Below, one piece after another: positions 29,984 to 42,331 of a stretch of DNA of 54,777 bases. Within the stretch, counting starts at the first letter, position 1, and each line of letters begins with the position of its first letter. A program made the translations under genes and the position numbers. The notes under the pieces are model-generated. The model had not been told where the DNA came from. It ran no database searches and was given only the letters and a program-made list of their open reading frames with translations. Source of the DNA: Desulfuromonadaceae bacterium (GTDB lineage Bacteria; Desulfobacterota; Desulfuromonadia; Desulfuromonadales; JAAYDE01); assembly GCA_012512925.1 (NCBI GenBank), contig JAAZDE010000151.1, positions 1 to 54,777 on the forward strand, written 5' to 3'.

Positions 29984-30022
29984 TCGCGGAGATCCCCCTT
30001 CCCGATTCTGTTGCATCATCTG

Positions 30023-30064
30023 AAGCCCAGATGGAGAAATGCTGTCTGGGCTTTTTCTTTCTTT
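30023..30064 (+). terminator. Rho-independent terminator after rubredoxin
   Basis: A nine-base stem, AAGCCCAGA with TCTGGGCTT (30023-30031 and 30045-30053), is followed by TTTCTTTCTTT. It starts about 40 bases after the rubredoxin stop and would end a single-gene transcript. Confidence 0.85.
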
Positions 30065-30089
30065 AAAAAACCCTTTAATTCTGAAAACA

Positions 30090-30122
30090 CCGCCTCCAGC
30101 CGTTACACTTGAACTGAGGCGG
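30090..30122. repeat. Perfect 7-bp inverted repeat
   Basis: CCGCCTC (30090-30096) and GAGGCGG (30116-30122) could form a stem with a 19-base loop. There is no T run after it. It lies in the otherwise empty 300-base stretch between the rubredoxin terminator and the gene at 30365, where I see no other feature. Confidence 0.3.
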
Positions 30123-30364
30123 ATTCACTCATTGTATCTCCTCGGTTCCGGCAAAAGCTGTGACGCCTGTCATGGGTAAAACGGTGGCTTGATGGTTCGT
30201 AATGGGTTTGTTTAGACCTGTTGCGGGGGCCAGGAGCCTTCCCTGCGGCTATTCCCTTGCCTGCTGTACGTCCCTCTTGGGTGCGGGGCGAGGACGGATT
30301 GAGCTGTGGTGCAATCGGTGGTTGCGGCAGAAAACTTCCTGAATGATTCGGGCTAGGAGGGGCC

Positions 30365-31303
30365 ATGTCTGCGGAAAGTTCGGGGCGGCCGGAGGTGGAG
30401 GTTGGTAGCGGAGTTGAGGGAGAGCCTTTTTTCGGAGCATCCTATCATCCCTTCCGTTATTTTTCGGTGCGGAGTGGCCAGGAGCTTGATCCTTTGATGG
30501 CGAGGTTCCTGGAACTGATGGAAACGGCCGATGAGATCAAGGCCAACCGGGAACTTTTCCGCCTGGCGGCACCCGATATAGAGCTGGCGGGGAGGGATCT
30601 CTGGGATGTGGTTCTGCGCGAGGCTCTTCTTTATTCCCGCTTCATGGTGCGGTCGCGGACGCAACAGGGGCGCCTGCTGCTGCCTCCGCGGATTATTTTT
30701 CATCTCCATCCTCACTTGGTCGGAAGATATGATTCGGGAGAATCGGCGGCGGGGGTTTCCTGCGAACAACTGAAGGAAGATTTTCCCCTCGTTTACATCC
30801 ACTTCGGCAAAGAGGCCGGGATCATTACCCCAGACGGCCGGAAGCCGATCGAGGGGGCTTATGCCCGTTCCCACTGGGATGCCGATAAGGAATCGCTGCT
30901 GATGGAGGTTCTTCTGGCCCCCGGTTCCGGTGGGGAAGAGACCTTTCTGCAGCTCTGTTCGATTCTCCGGCGCATGGCCCTGGACGGCGGCTATATCTAC
31001 TTTTGGCTCGGTTACGACAAGAAACCGTGTACCGTGGGCGAGGCCCTCGACTTGAATATGACCCTCAATGCCGAAGGACTTTCCGCCCAGGTTTTGCTGC
31101 GCAATGAGATCCAGAAGGAACAGGTTCTCGGTGCCTGCCGGGTGCTGGTTCCGTTTTTCCGGAGGATGTCGGCGATTCTGACCCTGGCGCGGCAGGAGGG
31201 GTTGGGCAGAAGGGAGGTGTGTGACGCAATCGATGTCCAAGGGGTCCGTGTGGAAAGGAGGGTCGTTCGGGGGGTGGAGGTTCTTCTGGTGGACGAAAAC
31301 TGA
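30365..31303 (+). CDS. Hypothetical protein, no family recognised
   Basis: A 312-residue soluble protein that I cannot assign. It has a clear start: AGGAGG stands a few bases before the ATG at 30365. There is no signal peptide or membrane helix. Notable segments are FRYFSVRSGQELDPLMARFLELM near residue 30, PPRIIFHLHPHLVGRYD near 106, an acidic/aromatic middle with ITPDGRKPIEGAYARSHWDADKE, and a helical C-terminus (RRMSAILTLARQEGLGRREV). No nucleotide-binding or metal motif is obvious beyond HLHPH. Codon use looks like the neighbours. It stands alone between the rubredoxin terminator and a convergent minus-strand operon. Confidence 0.8.
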   Translation: MSAESSGRPEVEVGSGVEGEPFFGASYHPFRYFSVRSGQELDPLMARFLELMETADEIKANRELFRLAAPDIELAGRDLWDVVLREALLYSRFMVRSRTQQGRLLLPPRIIFHLHPHLVGRYDSGESAAGVSCEQLKEDFPLVYIHFGKEAGIITPDGRKPIEGAYARSHWDADKESLLMEVLLAPGSGGEETFLQLCSILRRMALDGGYIYFWLGYDKKPCTVGEALDLNMTLNAEGLSAQVLLRNEIQKEQVLGACRVLVPFFRRMSAILTLARQEGLGRREVCDAIDVQGVRVERRVVRGVEVLLVDEN

Positions 31304-31434
31304 AGATCGGCTGCCAGGTTCTACCGTGCCGCTAAAAAATGCCCTTTTGGCCCTTATGCCGTGTTGTTCTGATTAAGGGTGTAATGATATCGCGCCCCTG
31401 GTAAAGGTCCGCGCGGCTTGTCTAAAAGACCAAA

Positions 31435-31938
31435 TTATCGTTTTTCAGCAATCTGTTGCAGCTCAATGATCTGTCCTTCCACCAGTCCTTCCACCACCTT
31501 CAGCAGGCCGACGGAAACCGGCAGGTTCCACCGTTTGGGTCCGGCACTGCCGGGATTGAAGTAGAGAATCCCACCTCTTTTTTTCATTCGCGGGATGTGG
31601 CTATGGCCGCTGATGACGGCGGCCACTCCGGCCGCCACAGGGTCGATATCGAGCTGGTCGAGCTGGTGAAGGAGATAGAAATACCGGCCCCCCGCTTCGA
31701 CCAGTTCCTTTTCCGCAAGGGCTGCCGCCCAGCTGCCCCGGTCCACATTCCCCCTTACCGCCACCAACGGCGCAATAAGGCGCAGATCGTCAAGGATCTC
31801 GGGCCGGCCGACATCCCCGGCGTGGAGAATCAGGTGGCAACCCTGCAGGGCCGCGGTGGCCTGGGGACGAAGCAGGCCATGGGTGTCGGAAATGACGCCG
31901 ATAAGCAGGGGTGAATGTTGATCCGGGACATTTTTCAT
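31435..31938 (-). CDS. YfcE/MJ0936-type metallophosphoesterase
   Basis: A 167-residue calcineurin-like phosphodiesterase of the short YfcE/MJ0936 group. Metal-binding motifs appear in order: GVISDTHGLL (D and H), LILHAGDVG (D), VRGNVDRG (GNxD variant), and the C-terminal ISGHSHIP and FNPGSAG. Members hydrolyse phosphodiesters with Mn or Ni in vitro; the natural substrate is unknown. The ATG overlaps the stop of the asparaginase-domain gene (ATGA). It is the last gene of a three-gene overlapping operon. Confidence 0.9.
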   Translation of the reverse strand: MKNVPDQHSPLLIGVISDTHGLLRPQATAALQGCHLILHAGDVGRPEILDDLRLIAPLVAVRGNVDRGSWAAALAEKELVEAGGRYFYLLHQLDQLDIDPVAAGVAAVISGHSHIPRMKKRGGILYFNPGSAGPKRWNLPVSVGLLKVVEGLVEGQIIELQQIAEKR

Positions 31939-32447
31939 GGGCCATGGTCCACGGCTGGGATTTCCACAAAGAGCCCTTTTTCACGGTCTTTGCGGACTCG
32001 GCGGAAATCGAAAGAGTGGCCGTTCATTGCGATATAGGTGCCGGGGGACAGAAGTTGCACGGCGGCGGCGGCGAAGCCTATATTGAAGATGGCGTCGGTG
32101 CCGCTGAAGCGGCCGGGCAGCATCGATCCCGTCAGAACGACGGTTTTTTCTGGCAGCAGGCCGATGGCTTTGGCGGTCTCAACCATGGTGTCGGTGCCGT
32201 GAGTGATAAGAATCCTTCGGGCCGGGGAATTTTTCACCGCCGCGGTGATCAGCTCCCGATCCTCGTTGGTCAGGTCGAGACTGTCCTTGCGCAGCAGTTG
32301 GTGTATTTCATAGTGGAAGTTGAGGTTCAGGTGAGAAAGGATCTCGCGGATACTCGGCTCCCCCACCTGAAAGGCGCTCAGGGCATCGAAATAGATCTTG
32401 TCGATGGTGCCGCCGGTGGTAAAGATGGCGATTTTTGTTGGGTTCAT
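31935..32447 (-). CDS. Short asparaginase-domain protein
   Basis: A 170-residue protein equal to only the N-terminal catalytic domain of L-asparaginases. It has the first Thr site, IAIFTTGGTIDKIYFD, and the second, ILITHGTDTMVETAKAI, both typical of asparaginases. The C-terminal domain of the ~330-residue enzymes is absent and the next gene follows immediately, so this is a naturally short form rather than a truncation. A Thr-based amidohydrolase activity is plausible but unproven. I chose ATG 32447 because the frame before it is unlike the family. Its start overlaps the HIT stop and its stop overlaps the phosphodiesterase start. Confidence 0.85.
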   Translation of the reverse strand: MNPTKIAIFTTGGTIDKIYFDALSAFQVGEPSIREILSHLNLNFHYEIHQLLRKDSLDLTNEDRELITAAVKNSPARRILITHGTDTMVETAKAIGLLPEKTVVLTGSMLPGRFSGTDAIFNIGFAAAAVQLLSPGTYIAMNGHSFDFRRVRKDREKGLFVEIPAVDHGP

Positions 32448-32884
32448 CAATGATCCTGTCCCTGGGCTTCCGGCTTGAGGCCGCATTTTTTTTCCAGCAT
32501 GGCCGTCCATTCCTTGATCCGCTCCGCGGGGTAGGAAAGGTTTTCAAGCAGATTTCCCCAGACCGTAAGGGGCCAGCAAGGGTCTCCGGCGCGGCGTCCG
32601 ATCAGATGCAGATGGAGCTGGGGCACCAGATTGCCGATGGCGGCGAAGTTGATCCTGGGGAAAGCCAGCTCTTCGGTAATAAAACGGGCGATGGAAGCGC
32701 TTTCCTCGATGACAGCCCGACGGGGCTCCGGGGCCAGCTCGAAAAGGTTGGTCAGGTCGGTTTCGGGAACCAGAATGAACCAAGGGATGAGGGCGTTTTT
32801 GTGCAGCAGCAGATGGCTGCGGGGGAAACGTCCCAGCAGGTGGCAGTCGGCTCGTAATTGGGGATGGATCGAGAAGGGGGACAT
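32447..32884 (-). CDS. HIT-family nucleotide-binding protein
   Basis: A 145-residue histidine-triad protein. The active-site motif reads LVPQLHLHLIGRR, a His-x-His variant of HxHxHxx with Gln at the first place, as in many bacterial single-domain HIT proteins. FILVPETDLTNLFEL precedes it. HIT proteins hydrolyse AMP-linked compounds such as dinucleoside polyphosphates or AMP-lysine. It is the first gene of the overlapping trio. No Shine-Dalgarno sequence stands near the ATG, but a 16-codon frame with a good ribosome binding site ends 19 bases upstream and could feed ribosomes into it. Confidence 0.88.
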   Translation of the reverse strand: MSPFSIHPQLRADCHLLGRFPRSHLLLHKNALIPWFILVPETDLTNLFELAPEPRRAVIEESASIARFITEELAFPRINFAAIGNLVPQLHLHLIGRRAGDPCWPLTVWGNLLENLSYPAERIKEWTAMLEKKCGLKPEAQGQDH

Positions 32885-32903
32885 GGCGTATCGCGTCGGC
32901 CTT

Positions 32904-32954
32904 TTATTTGGACAGTAAAGTTGTGGAGATCCTTTTCACCTGATAGTGAGCCAT
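32904..32954 (-). other. Possible 16-codon leader frame upstream of the HIT operon
   Basis: AGGAGA, six bases, ATG, then MAHYQVKRISTTLLSK and TAA. The frame stops 19 bases before the HIT start, which lacks its own ribosome binding site. Otherwise the gap 32885-33170 shows no gene or RNA feature that I can recognise. Confidence 0.3.
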
Positions 32955-33170
32955 TTTATTTCTCCTGGGTTGATTGGGCAAGAAACGAAATGGCATAAAA
33001 ACTGGTTGTCCCAAAAACCGCATTCCGTCGAGATCAATCTCCGGCTCCTTCTGCAGGAAAAGGTGATCGACTTTTTCTCAAAGGAATTCAGCTTATTGTT
33101 GATCGGGAAGCGGAAAGGGGCACCCGATCGATATAAGAAGAGTATTACCTGTTGACTTGGCTAGATTAGT

Positions 33171-34085
33171 TTACCCCTCTTTCCCATATTCATATTCGAT
33201 CCGGTTGCGGCCTTTTCTCTTGGCCTGATAAAGTGCGTTATCGGCCTTTCGGATGAGTTCATCCATGGTGTCCCGGCCGTTCCATTTTGCCGCTCCAAGG
33301 CTCACCGTGATCCGTATCCGGTTTCCTTTCGCCTCGATATCCTCCGCAGCGATGGTTTCGAGGATCCTTTCCATGGCCTGAACTTCGGCGCCATTTTCCC
33401 CCTCCGGGAAAATGAGCAGAAATTCTTCCCCACCATAGCGGCCGAAACGTTCGTGTCTGCGGATTGAGCAGGATATCCGCCTGACGCACTCCTTGAGTAC
33501 CACGTCCCCCACCAGATGACCGAAGTTGTCATTGATCCGTTTGAAGTGATCGATATCAAGTACCGAGACCCAGAGGTGGTTTTTTTTACGCCTGGCTCTC
33601 GACATCTCCATCTCGAGGTGGTCGAGAATGGCCCTGCGGTTGGCGATTCCGGTCAAAGGATCGGCAAGGGCGAGCTTTTTTTGCTGCTCGATGGCCCGAT
33701 AGAGCTTGTCCTGGAGGTCAATCATCCTTTCCCCAACCCTCAGCCTGGCCCGCAGTTCCTCATTGTCGAAAGGTTTGAGGATATAGTCGTTGGCCCCCGA
33801 TTGCAGGCCCTCGACAATATCCTCCATTTTGGCGCGGGCTGTCAGCAGGATGAGGTAAGGGGGGAAAGGGTTCTTTTCGGCGCAAAGCCTGTGGCAGATG
33901 TCGACGCCGTTGAGCCCCGGCATCATCCAGTCGAGGATCGCAAGTTTGGGGGCGTTTTCCCGCCGTAGTATTTCCATGGCTTCGTTGCCGTCGCAGACGA
34001 CCACAACTTCATAGCCCCATTTCATCAATACCGCTTTCAATATCGAACGGGTGGTCAAATCATCTTCGGCAACCAGGATCCTCAT
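33171..34085 (-). CDS. Response regulator with GGDEF diguanylate cyclase output
   Basis: A 304-residue protein with an N-terminal receiver domain and a C-terminal GGDEF domain. It would make cyclic di-GMP when phosphorylated. The receiver has MRILVAEDDLTTRSILK, the phospho-acceptor Asp in LAILDWMMPGLNGVD, and the Lys in YILKPFDNEEL. The cyclase has DPLTGIANRRAILDHLE and the active-site motif GRYGGEEFLLIFPEG. The inhibitory I-site RxxD normally just before GGEEF reads RRHE, so product inhibition may be weak (inference). It starts 24 bases after the hybrid kinase and is cotranscribed, so the kinase is the likely partner. Confidence 0.94.
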   Translation of the reverse strand: MRILVAEDDLTTRSILKAVLMKWGYEVVVVCDGNEAMEILRRENAPKLAILDWMMPGLNGVDICHRLCAEKNPFPPYLILLTARAKMEDIVEGLQSGANDYILKPFDNEELRARLRVGERMIDLQDKLYRAIEQQKKLALADPLTGIANRRAILDHLEMEMSRARRKKNHLWVSVLDIDHFKRINDNFGHLVGDVVLKECVRRISCSIRRHERFGRYGGEEFLLIFPEGENGAEVQAMERILETIAAEDIEAKGNRIRITVSLGAAKWNGRDTMDELIRKADNALYQAKRKGRNRIEYEYGKEG

Positions 34086-34109
34086 GGTTTGTCCATTGTG
34101 TGCAATCAG

Positions 34110-38207
<4,098 letters not shown>

Positions 38208-38663
38208 CGTTTGCTTTTTCCTCATTATGAATTTTTTGTTTCTTGTTCCCTGTGGCCATCCGGAGAAGGTTCCGTTCGGTGTGGTTAAAATAGCACTCCT
38301 GGCCAAAGGTGGAGGAGATATCCTGGAATCAGGGGTCGACCTGAATTCAATGCAATTTTCTGTCTTTTGGAAAGGAACAGGGACATCAGTCATTCTTTCA
38401 AGAGGTTTTCCCTCGGGATTTTGGGAGGAAAAACCCACCATTGACAACTACGCATTCTTTGGGCGAACAAAAAATAAAATTATAATCTAAAAAAAGAAAA
38501 TCAGGGACGACAATACTTTTGGGCCATTTTTGTGTTAATTTTACATAATTTAAATGAAGCGTAGGGAAATAATCTGTACCAAGGGATGAAGTGGTTGAAA
38601 AAAGGAAAGGTCAGCGCCGTTTTTCGCCCAGCCATGGTATTGTTGATAAAGGAGGTTTGACTC
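38208..38663. other. AT-rich intergenic region
   Basis: About 450 bases between the divergent hybrid kinase and the small selenoprotein candidate. The part from about 38450 to 38580 is very A/T rich and should hold promoters for both directions. I cannot fix a convincing -35/-10 pair. No RNA gene or repeat was recognised. Confidence 0.45.
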
Positions 38664-38822
38664 ATGGACATGCAAGAACTGCTTATCTTTTTAGGTGTGG
38701 TGGCCCTTTATTTCATTCTCAACCGCTGGGTGTTGCCGCATTTCGGCATCCGCACCTGACTTTCCAAAAGCTGCGATCTTCCGGTGCGGAAGAACAAAGA
38801 GGAAGAGGAGAAGGAAAAATAA
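38664..38822 (+). CDS. Candidate selenoprotein: small membrane protein with in-frame TGA (Sec) at codon 32
   Basis: AAAGGAGG stands seven to eight bases before ATG 38664. Codons 1-31 encode one membrane helix (LLIFLGVVALYFILNRWVLP) and PHFGIRT, then TGA (38757-38759). The same frame continues for 20 codons, LSKSCDLPVRKNKEEEE..., to TAA at 38820. The tail has a Cys five positions after the TGA and a charged end. A hairpin with a GGU apical loop lies 24 bases after the TGA (SECIS-like), and a terminator starts four bases after the TAA, so the transcription unit fits the longer product. If decoded, the protein is 52 residues with selenocysteine at 32. If not, it is a 31-residue membrane peptide. 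The selA/B/C/D genes are not in the window. Confidence 0.7.
38777..38793 (+). promoter_or_regulatory. SECIS-like hairpin downstream of the in-frame TGA
   Basis: TCTTCC pairs with GGAAGA around the loop GGTGC; the outer G and C of that loop may also pair, giving seven base pairs. The apical loop begins 24 bases after the TGA, inside the 16-37 base range of bacterial SECIS elements, and has G in its first two positions as SelB-binding loops usually do. It lies within the open frame, as bacterial SECIS elements must. Confidence 0.6.
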
Positions 38823-38825
38823 TGG

Positions 38826-38858
38826 GGGCGGCCCTTCGCGGGCTGCCTCTTTTTTTTG
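38826..38858 (+). terminator. Rho-independent terminator after the selenoprotein candidate
   Basis: GGCGGCCC pairs with GGGCTGCC (one G-U pair) around TTCGC and is followed by a run of eight T. It starts only a few bases after the TAA at 38820, which supports the view that the gene extends beyond the TGA. Confidence 0.85.
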
Positions 38859-38992
38859 GCTGTCTGCTGCAAACCGCGTTTTTTGCTTCTGGTCAAGGCT
38901 GCAGGTATTGGGACGCAATGATAGGGTGTCCCTGCAAATCGAATTCCGCGCGTCTCGTCTGCCTTGCCCGATTCCTGTTTTTTTGCGGCCAT

Positions 38993-40432
38993 TTAGAGAA
39001 AGGGAGAAAAGAGCTTACAAAAAGAGTCCCGGAGCCTAACGGGGAGGGGGCGCCCATCGACCTCCTCGAGAGTGACCTGGCGGGAGTTTCTGCGGGTCTG
39101 TTCGAAGTGCTCAGACAGAATTTTGACCGTTTCGGGATCGAAGACTTCCACATTGAATTCAAAATTGAGGCGCAGGCTGCGGGGGTCCAGATTGGCCGAG
39201 CCGACCAGGGCGAAGAAGGTGTCGACCAGCAGCAGCTTGTTATGGGCAAAGGGGGGTGGACGGTAGTAGATGCGGGTTCCATATTCGAGGAGCTCCCAGA
39301 GATAGGCCCGGGTCGCCCAGTGGACGTAGGGAAGATTGCTGCGTCCGGGCAGAATGATCTCCACCTTGACGCCGCGCAAGGCGGCGCTGTTGATGGAGGA
39401 GATCAGATCGCGGTCGGGGATGAAGTAGGGGGTCATGATCCGCACCCGCTGGCGGGCGCAATCAAGGGCACCCACCATCAGCCAGCGGAGTTTCTCGAAA
39501 TCCTCGTTGGGACCGGCGCTGATCCCCCGGCAGTAGGCGGTGCAGTCTTCCAGCGGTGGTGAATGAGGGCGGGTGCTGACCTCCTCGCCGGTGGCGAAAT
39601 GCCAGTCCTCAAGGAAGGTGTCCTCAATCTGACCGACCACCGGTCCTTCCGCCTGAAAATGGAGGTCGATCACATCCCCCCGGTCGATCTTACTGGAGAG
39701 CCAGCTGCGGCCGATGTTGATGCCGCCCGTGAAGCCGATTCTTCTGTCCACCGTAAGCAGTTTGCGGTGGTTGCGCAGATGGAGATGGAACATCCCCCAG
39801 GAGGTGAAGGGGGGGAGAAAACGAACGGTGCGCACGCCGGCCCGGTTCAACAGCGAGCGGGCTGAGGGTAAGGCATAACGCTCCCCCAGGGCGTCGACCA
39901 GGACACGGACATCGACCCCGCGCTGGGCGGCGGCCCCCAGCTCATTGATGAAGCGCCGCCCGATCCGGTCGCTGCCAAAGATGTAGGTGGACAGGAAGAT
40001 GCTCTCTTCGGCTTTGGCAATGGCCTGCAGCATGGCCGGGAAAATCTCGTTGCCGTTGATCAGGGGCCGCAGACGGTTGCCGGCGGTCAGCGGCCGCCGG
40101 GTGATGGCGTTGGAGAGATGGAGCAGGGCGGCGAGATTCTCCGCGGGGAAGGGAGGGACCGGATCGGCGGAAATGACGAAATGCCGGGACGCGGGGGTCA
40201 GCCACTGCATGCCGCGGCCGCTGGTTTGCCAACTGCGGGCGCGGGTGCGGATGCGGTTGACCCCAAGCAGCCAGTAAAGGCTGAAGCCGATGCCGGGAAT
40301 GAAAAGGCAGATGAGGATCCACACCAGGGCGGCGCGGGGATCGCGTCGGTAGAGCAGGGCGTGGCCGGCGGAGAAGAAGCCGGCCATCAGCAGTAACAGA
40401 CCAAATAGCCAGTTCAGGTGATGAAGGAGCAT
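38993..40432 (-). CDS. cls: Cardiolipin synthase (phospholipase D family)
   Basis: Cls condenses phosphatidylglycerol molecules into cardiolipin. The 479-residue protein has two N-terminal membrane helices (LNWLFGLLLLMAGFFSAGHA and ALVWILICLFIPGIGFSLYWL) and two HKD motifs: LRNHRKLLTVDRRIGFTGGIN and FAHNKLLLVDTFFALVGSAN. I chose ATG 40432, with GGGAGG about ten bases upstream and the first membrane helix right behind it; a longer frame exists without support. It starts 31 bases after trxB on the same strand. It could be ClsA- or ClsB-like; the two helices favour ClsA. Confidence 0.92.
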   Translation of the reverse strand: MLLHHLNWLFGLLLLMAGFFSAGHALLYRRDPRAALVWILICLFIPGIGFSLYWLLGVNRIRTRARSWQTSGRGMQWLTPASRHFVISADPVPPFPAENLAALLHLSNAITRRPLTAGNRLRPLINGNEIFPAMLQAIAKAEESIFLSTYIFGSDRIGRRFINELGAAAQRGVDVRVLVDALGERYALPSARSLLNRAGVRTVRFLPPFTSWGMFHLHLRNHRKLLTVDRRIGFTGGINIGRSWLSSKIDRGDVIDLHFQAEGPVVGQIEDTFLEDWHFATGEEVSTRPHSPPLEDCTAYCRGISAGPNEDFEKLRWLMVGALDCARQRVRIMTPYFIPDRDLISSINSAALRGVKVEIILPGRSNLPYVHWATRAYLWELLEYGTRIYYRPPPFAHNKLLLVDTFFALVGSANLDPRSLRLNFEFNVEVFDPETVKILSEHFEQTRRNSRQVTLEEVDGRPLPVRLRDSFCKLFSPFL

Positions 40433-40463
40433 CTCATTATGGCCTCCCGAAGCCGAAACTCCA

Positions 40464-41405
40464 CTACGGATTTTCCTCCAGGAACCGTTCCGCCTGAATT
40501 GCCGCCATGCATCCGGAGGCGGCGGCGGTGATTGCCTGGCGGAAATGGGGGTCCTGGACATCGCCGGCGGCGAAAACCCCGGGGATATTGGTCCTGGCCC
40601 CGGTGCCGGTCAGCAAATAGCCGCGCTCCTCCATCTCCACCTGCCCCTTAAACAGACCCGTGTTGGGGATATGGCCGATGGCGATGAAAAGACCGTCGCA
40701 GATCATTTCCTCCTCCTTGCCGGTGGCAACGTTCTTGAGGCGGATGCCGGTCAACCCTTTCTGTTTGTCGCCGAGGATGGCGCTTACCACCGAATCCCAG
40801 TGAAAGACGATCTTCTGGTTGGCGAAGGCCCGCTCCTGCAGGGGCGGCGAGGCGCGAAGGGCATCGCGGCGGTGGATGACATGGACCTTGCTGGCGAAAC
40901 GGGTCAGGAAGGTGGCCTCCTCCATGGCCGTGTCCCCTCCTCCGACCACCGCTACTTCCTTATCGCGGTAAAAGAAACCGTCGCAGGTGGCGCAGACCGA
41001 TACCCCCTTGCCGTAGAGTTCCTTTTCGTGAGGGAGGTCGAGCAGGCGGGGGGAGGCGCCGGTGGCGATGATGAGGGTGCGGCAACGATAGCTGTCGTCG
41101 CCGGCATGGATGGTGAAGGGGTAGGAATCAAGTTCTACCTTGGTCACCTCCCCGGCCAGGAAGCGGGCGCCGAAACGGCGCGCCTGTTTTTCCATCTCCT
41201 CCATCAGCACCGGTCCGTCGATCCCCTCGGCGAAACCGGGGTAATTCTCCACCAACGTGGTGGTGGTCAGCTGCCCTCCCGGCTGGCTGCCGTGAATGAC
41301 CAGCGGCTCCAGATTGGCGCGCGCCGCGTAGATGGCGGCGGTGAGCCCTGCCGGTCCCGACCCCAGGATGATGACGTTCAGTATCTCGTTATCTTTTTTC
41401 TGCAT
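40464..41405 (-). CDS. trxB: Thioredoxin reductase
   Basis: Low-molecular-weight NADPH-thioredoxin reductase, 313 residues. FAD motif: VIILGSGPAGLTAAIYAARA. Redox-active disulfide: SVCATCDGFFYRDK. NADPH motif: VAVVGGGDTAMEEATFL. C-terminal FAD motif: GVFAAGDVQDPHFRQAITAAASG. AAGGAGG stands six bases before the ATG at 41405, and the 16-base overlap with lipA argues for coupling. No thioredoxin gene lies in the window. The normal CATC active site makes alternative roles such as flavin ferredoxin reductase unlikely. Confidence 0.95.
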   Translation of the reverse strand: MQKKDNEILNVIILGSGPAGLTAAIYAARANLEPLVIHGSQPGGQLTTTTLVENYPGFAEGIDGPVLMEEMEKQARRFGARFLAGEVTKVELDSYPFTIHAGDDSYRCRTLIIATGASPRLLDLPHEKELYGKGVSVCATCDGFFYRDKEVAVVGGGDTAMEEATFLTRFASKVHVIHRRDALRASPPLQERAFANQKIVFHWDSVVSAILGDKQKGLTGIRLKNVATGKEEEMICDGLFIAIGHIPNTGLFKGQVEMEERGYLLTGTGARTNIPGVFAAGDVQDPHFRQAITAAASGCMAAIQAERFLEENP

Positions 41406-42264
41406 CGACAACCTCCTTGAACTGTTCTTCGGCATGGTAGGAAGACCTTACCAGGGGCCCGGCCTCGACATGGGCGAAGCCGATTTTCAGACCTTCCTTT
41501 TTGATTTCATCGAATTCCTCGGGGGGAACATAGCGGTGGACCGGATAGTGATTTCCGGTTGGCCGCAGGTACTGCCCAACCGTCAGCAGCCGGCAGCCGG
41601 CTTCGGCCAGATCGTTCATGGCTTCCGTCAACTCCCGGCGGCTCTCTCCCATCCCCAGCATCAGGCCGCTTTTGACCGGAATCGCCGGGTAGGTGTCGCG
41701 GACGCGGGCCAGCAGTTCGAGGGAGCGCCGATAGTCGGCCGCCGAACGGACCTGTGGGTAGAGTCGCGGCACCGTTTCCAGATTGTGCCCAAGAATATCA
41801 GGGCCGGCGGAAAGAATTCGTTGCAACGCCCGGGGATTTCCGCCCAGGTCGGGGATGAGCAACTCCACCCGGCAGGAGGGCGCGGCGCGGCGGATTTCAC
41901 CGACTACGGCGGCGAAAACGGAGGCGCCTCCGTCGGCGAGATCATCGCGGGTCACCGAGGTGATCACCGCGTGGCGCAACTCCAGTTCGGCGAGAGCGGC
42001 GGCCACCTTGGCCGGTTCTTCAGGCTCGGGGGGAAGGGGCTTGCCATGGGCGACGTTGCAGAAGGCGCAGTCGCGGGTGCAGAATTCGCCGAGGATCATG
42101 AAGGTGGCCGTTCCCCGGCTCCAGCATTCCCCCTGATTGGGGCAGGCGGCGCTGCGGCAGACCGAATGGAGGCCGTGGTCGCGGTGCCATTTTTCTATGC
42201 GGGCCGCCTTGGGGCCGCCTTGCGGGCGGACCTTTAGCCAGGCTGGTTTGCGCTCTTGCTTCAA
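41389..42264 (-). CDS. lipA: Lipoyl synthase
   Basis: A radical-SAM enzyme that inserts sulfur into octanoyl groups on E2 and GcvH proteins. The 291-residue protein has both Fe-S cluster motifs: the auxiliary CRSAACPNQGEC near residue 36 and the radical-SAM CTRDCAFC near 62. It continues with the family's HAVITSVTRDDLADGG, VLIPDLGG-type and GLMLGMGE segments. The start is TTG at 42264, giving a typical N-terminus (KPAWLKVRPQGG). lipB lies directly upstream, so the pair makes a complete octanoyl-transfer-then-sulfuration pathway. The last 17 bases overlap trxB. Confidence 0.96.
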   Translation of the reverse strand: MKQERKPAWLKVRPQGGPKAARIEKWHRDHGLHSVCRSAACPNQGECWSRGTATFMILGEFCTRDCAFCNVAHGKPLPPEPEEPAKVAAALAELELRHAVITSVTRDDLADGGASVFAAVVGEIRRAAPSCRVELLIPDLGGNPRALQRILSAGPDILGHNLETVPRLYPQVRSAADYRRSLELLARVRDTYPAIPVKSGLMLGMGESRRELTEAMNDLAEAGCRLLTVGQYLRPTGNHYPVHRYVPPEEFDEIKKEGLKIGFAHVEAGPLVRSSYHAEEQFKEVVDAEKR

Positions 42265-42331
42265 AATAAAAGACCTTTCATCTCACCAAAAATCCTCATT
42301 CCCCGAAAGCAAAAATTATAACCCTCACCAG

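Noticed and set aside
38826-38858. Reading the hairpin after the small membrane gene as a second SECIS.
   Set aside because: It is followed by eight T and lies after the second stop codon, so it is a terminator; a bacterial SECIS must lie just after the TGA inside the frame.
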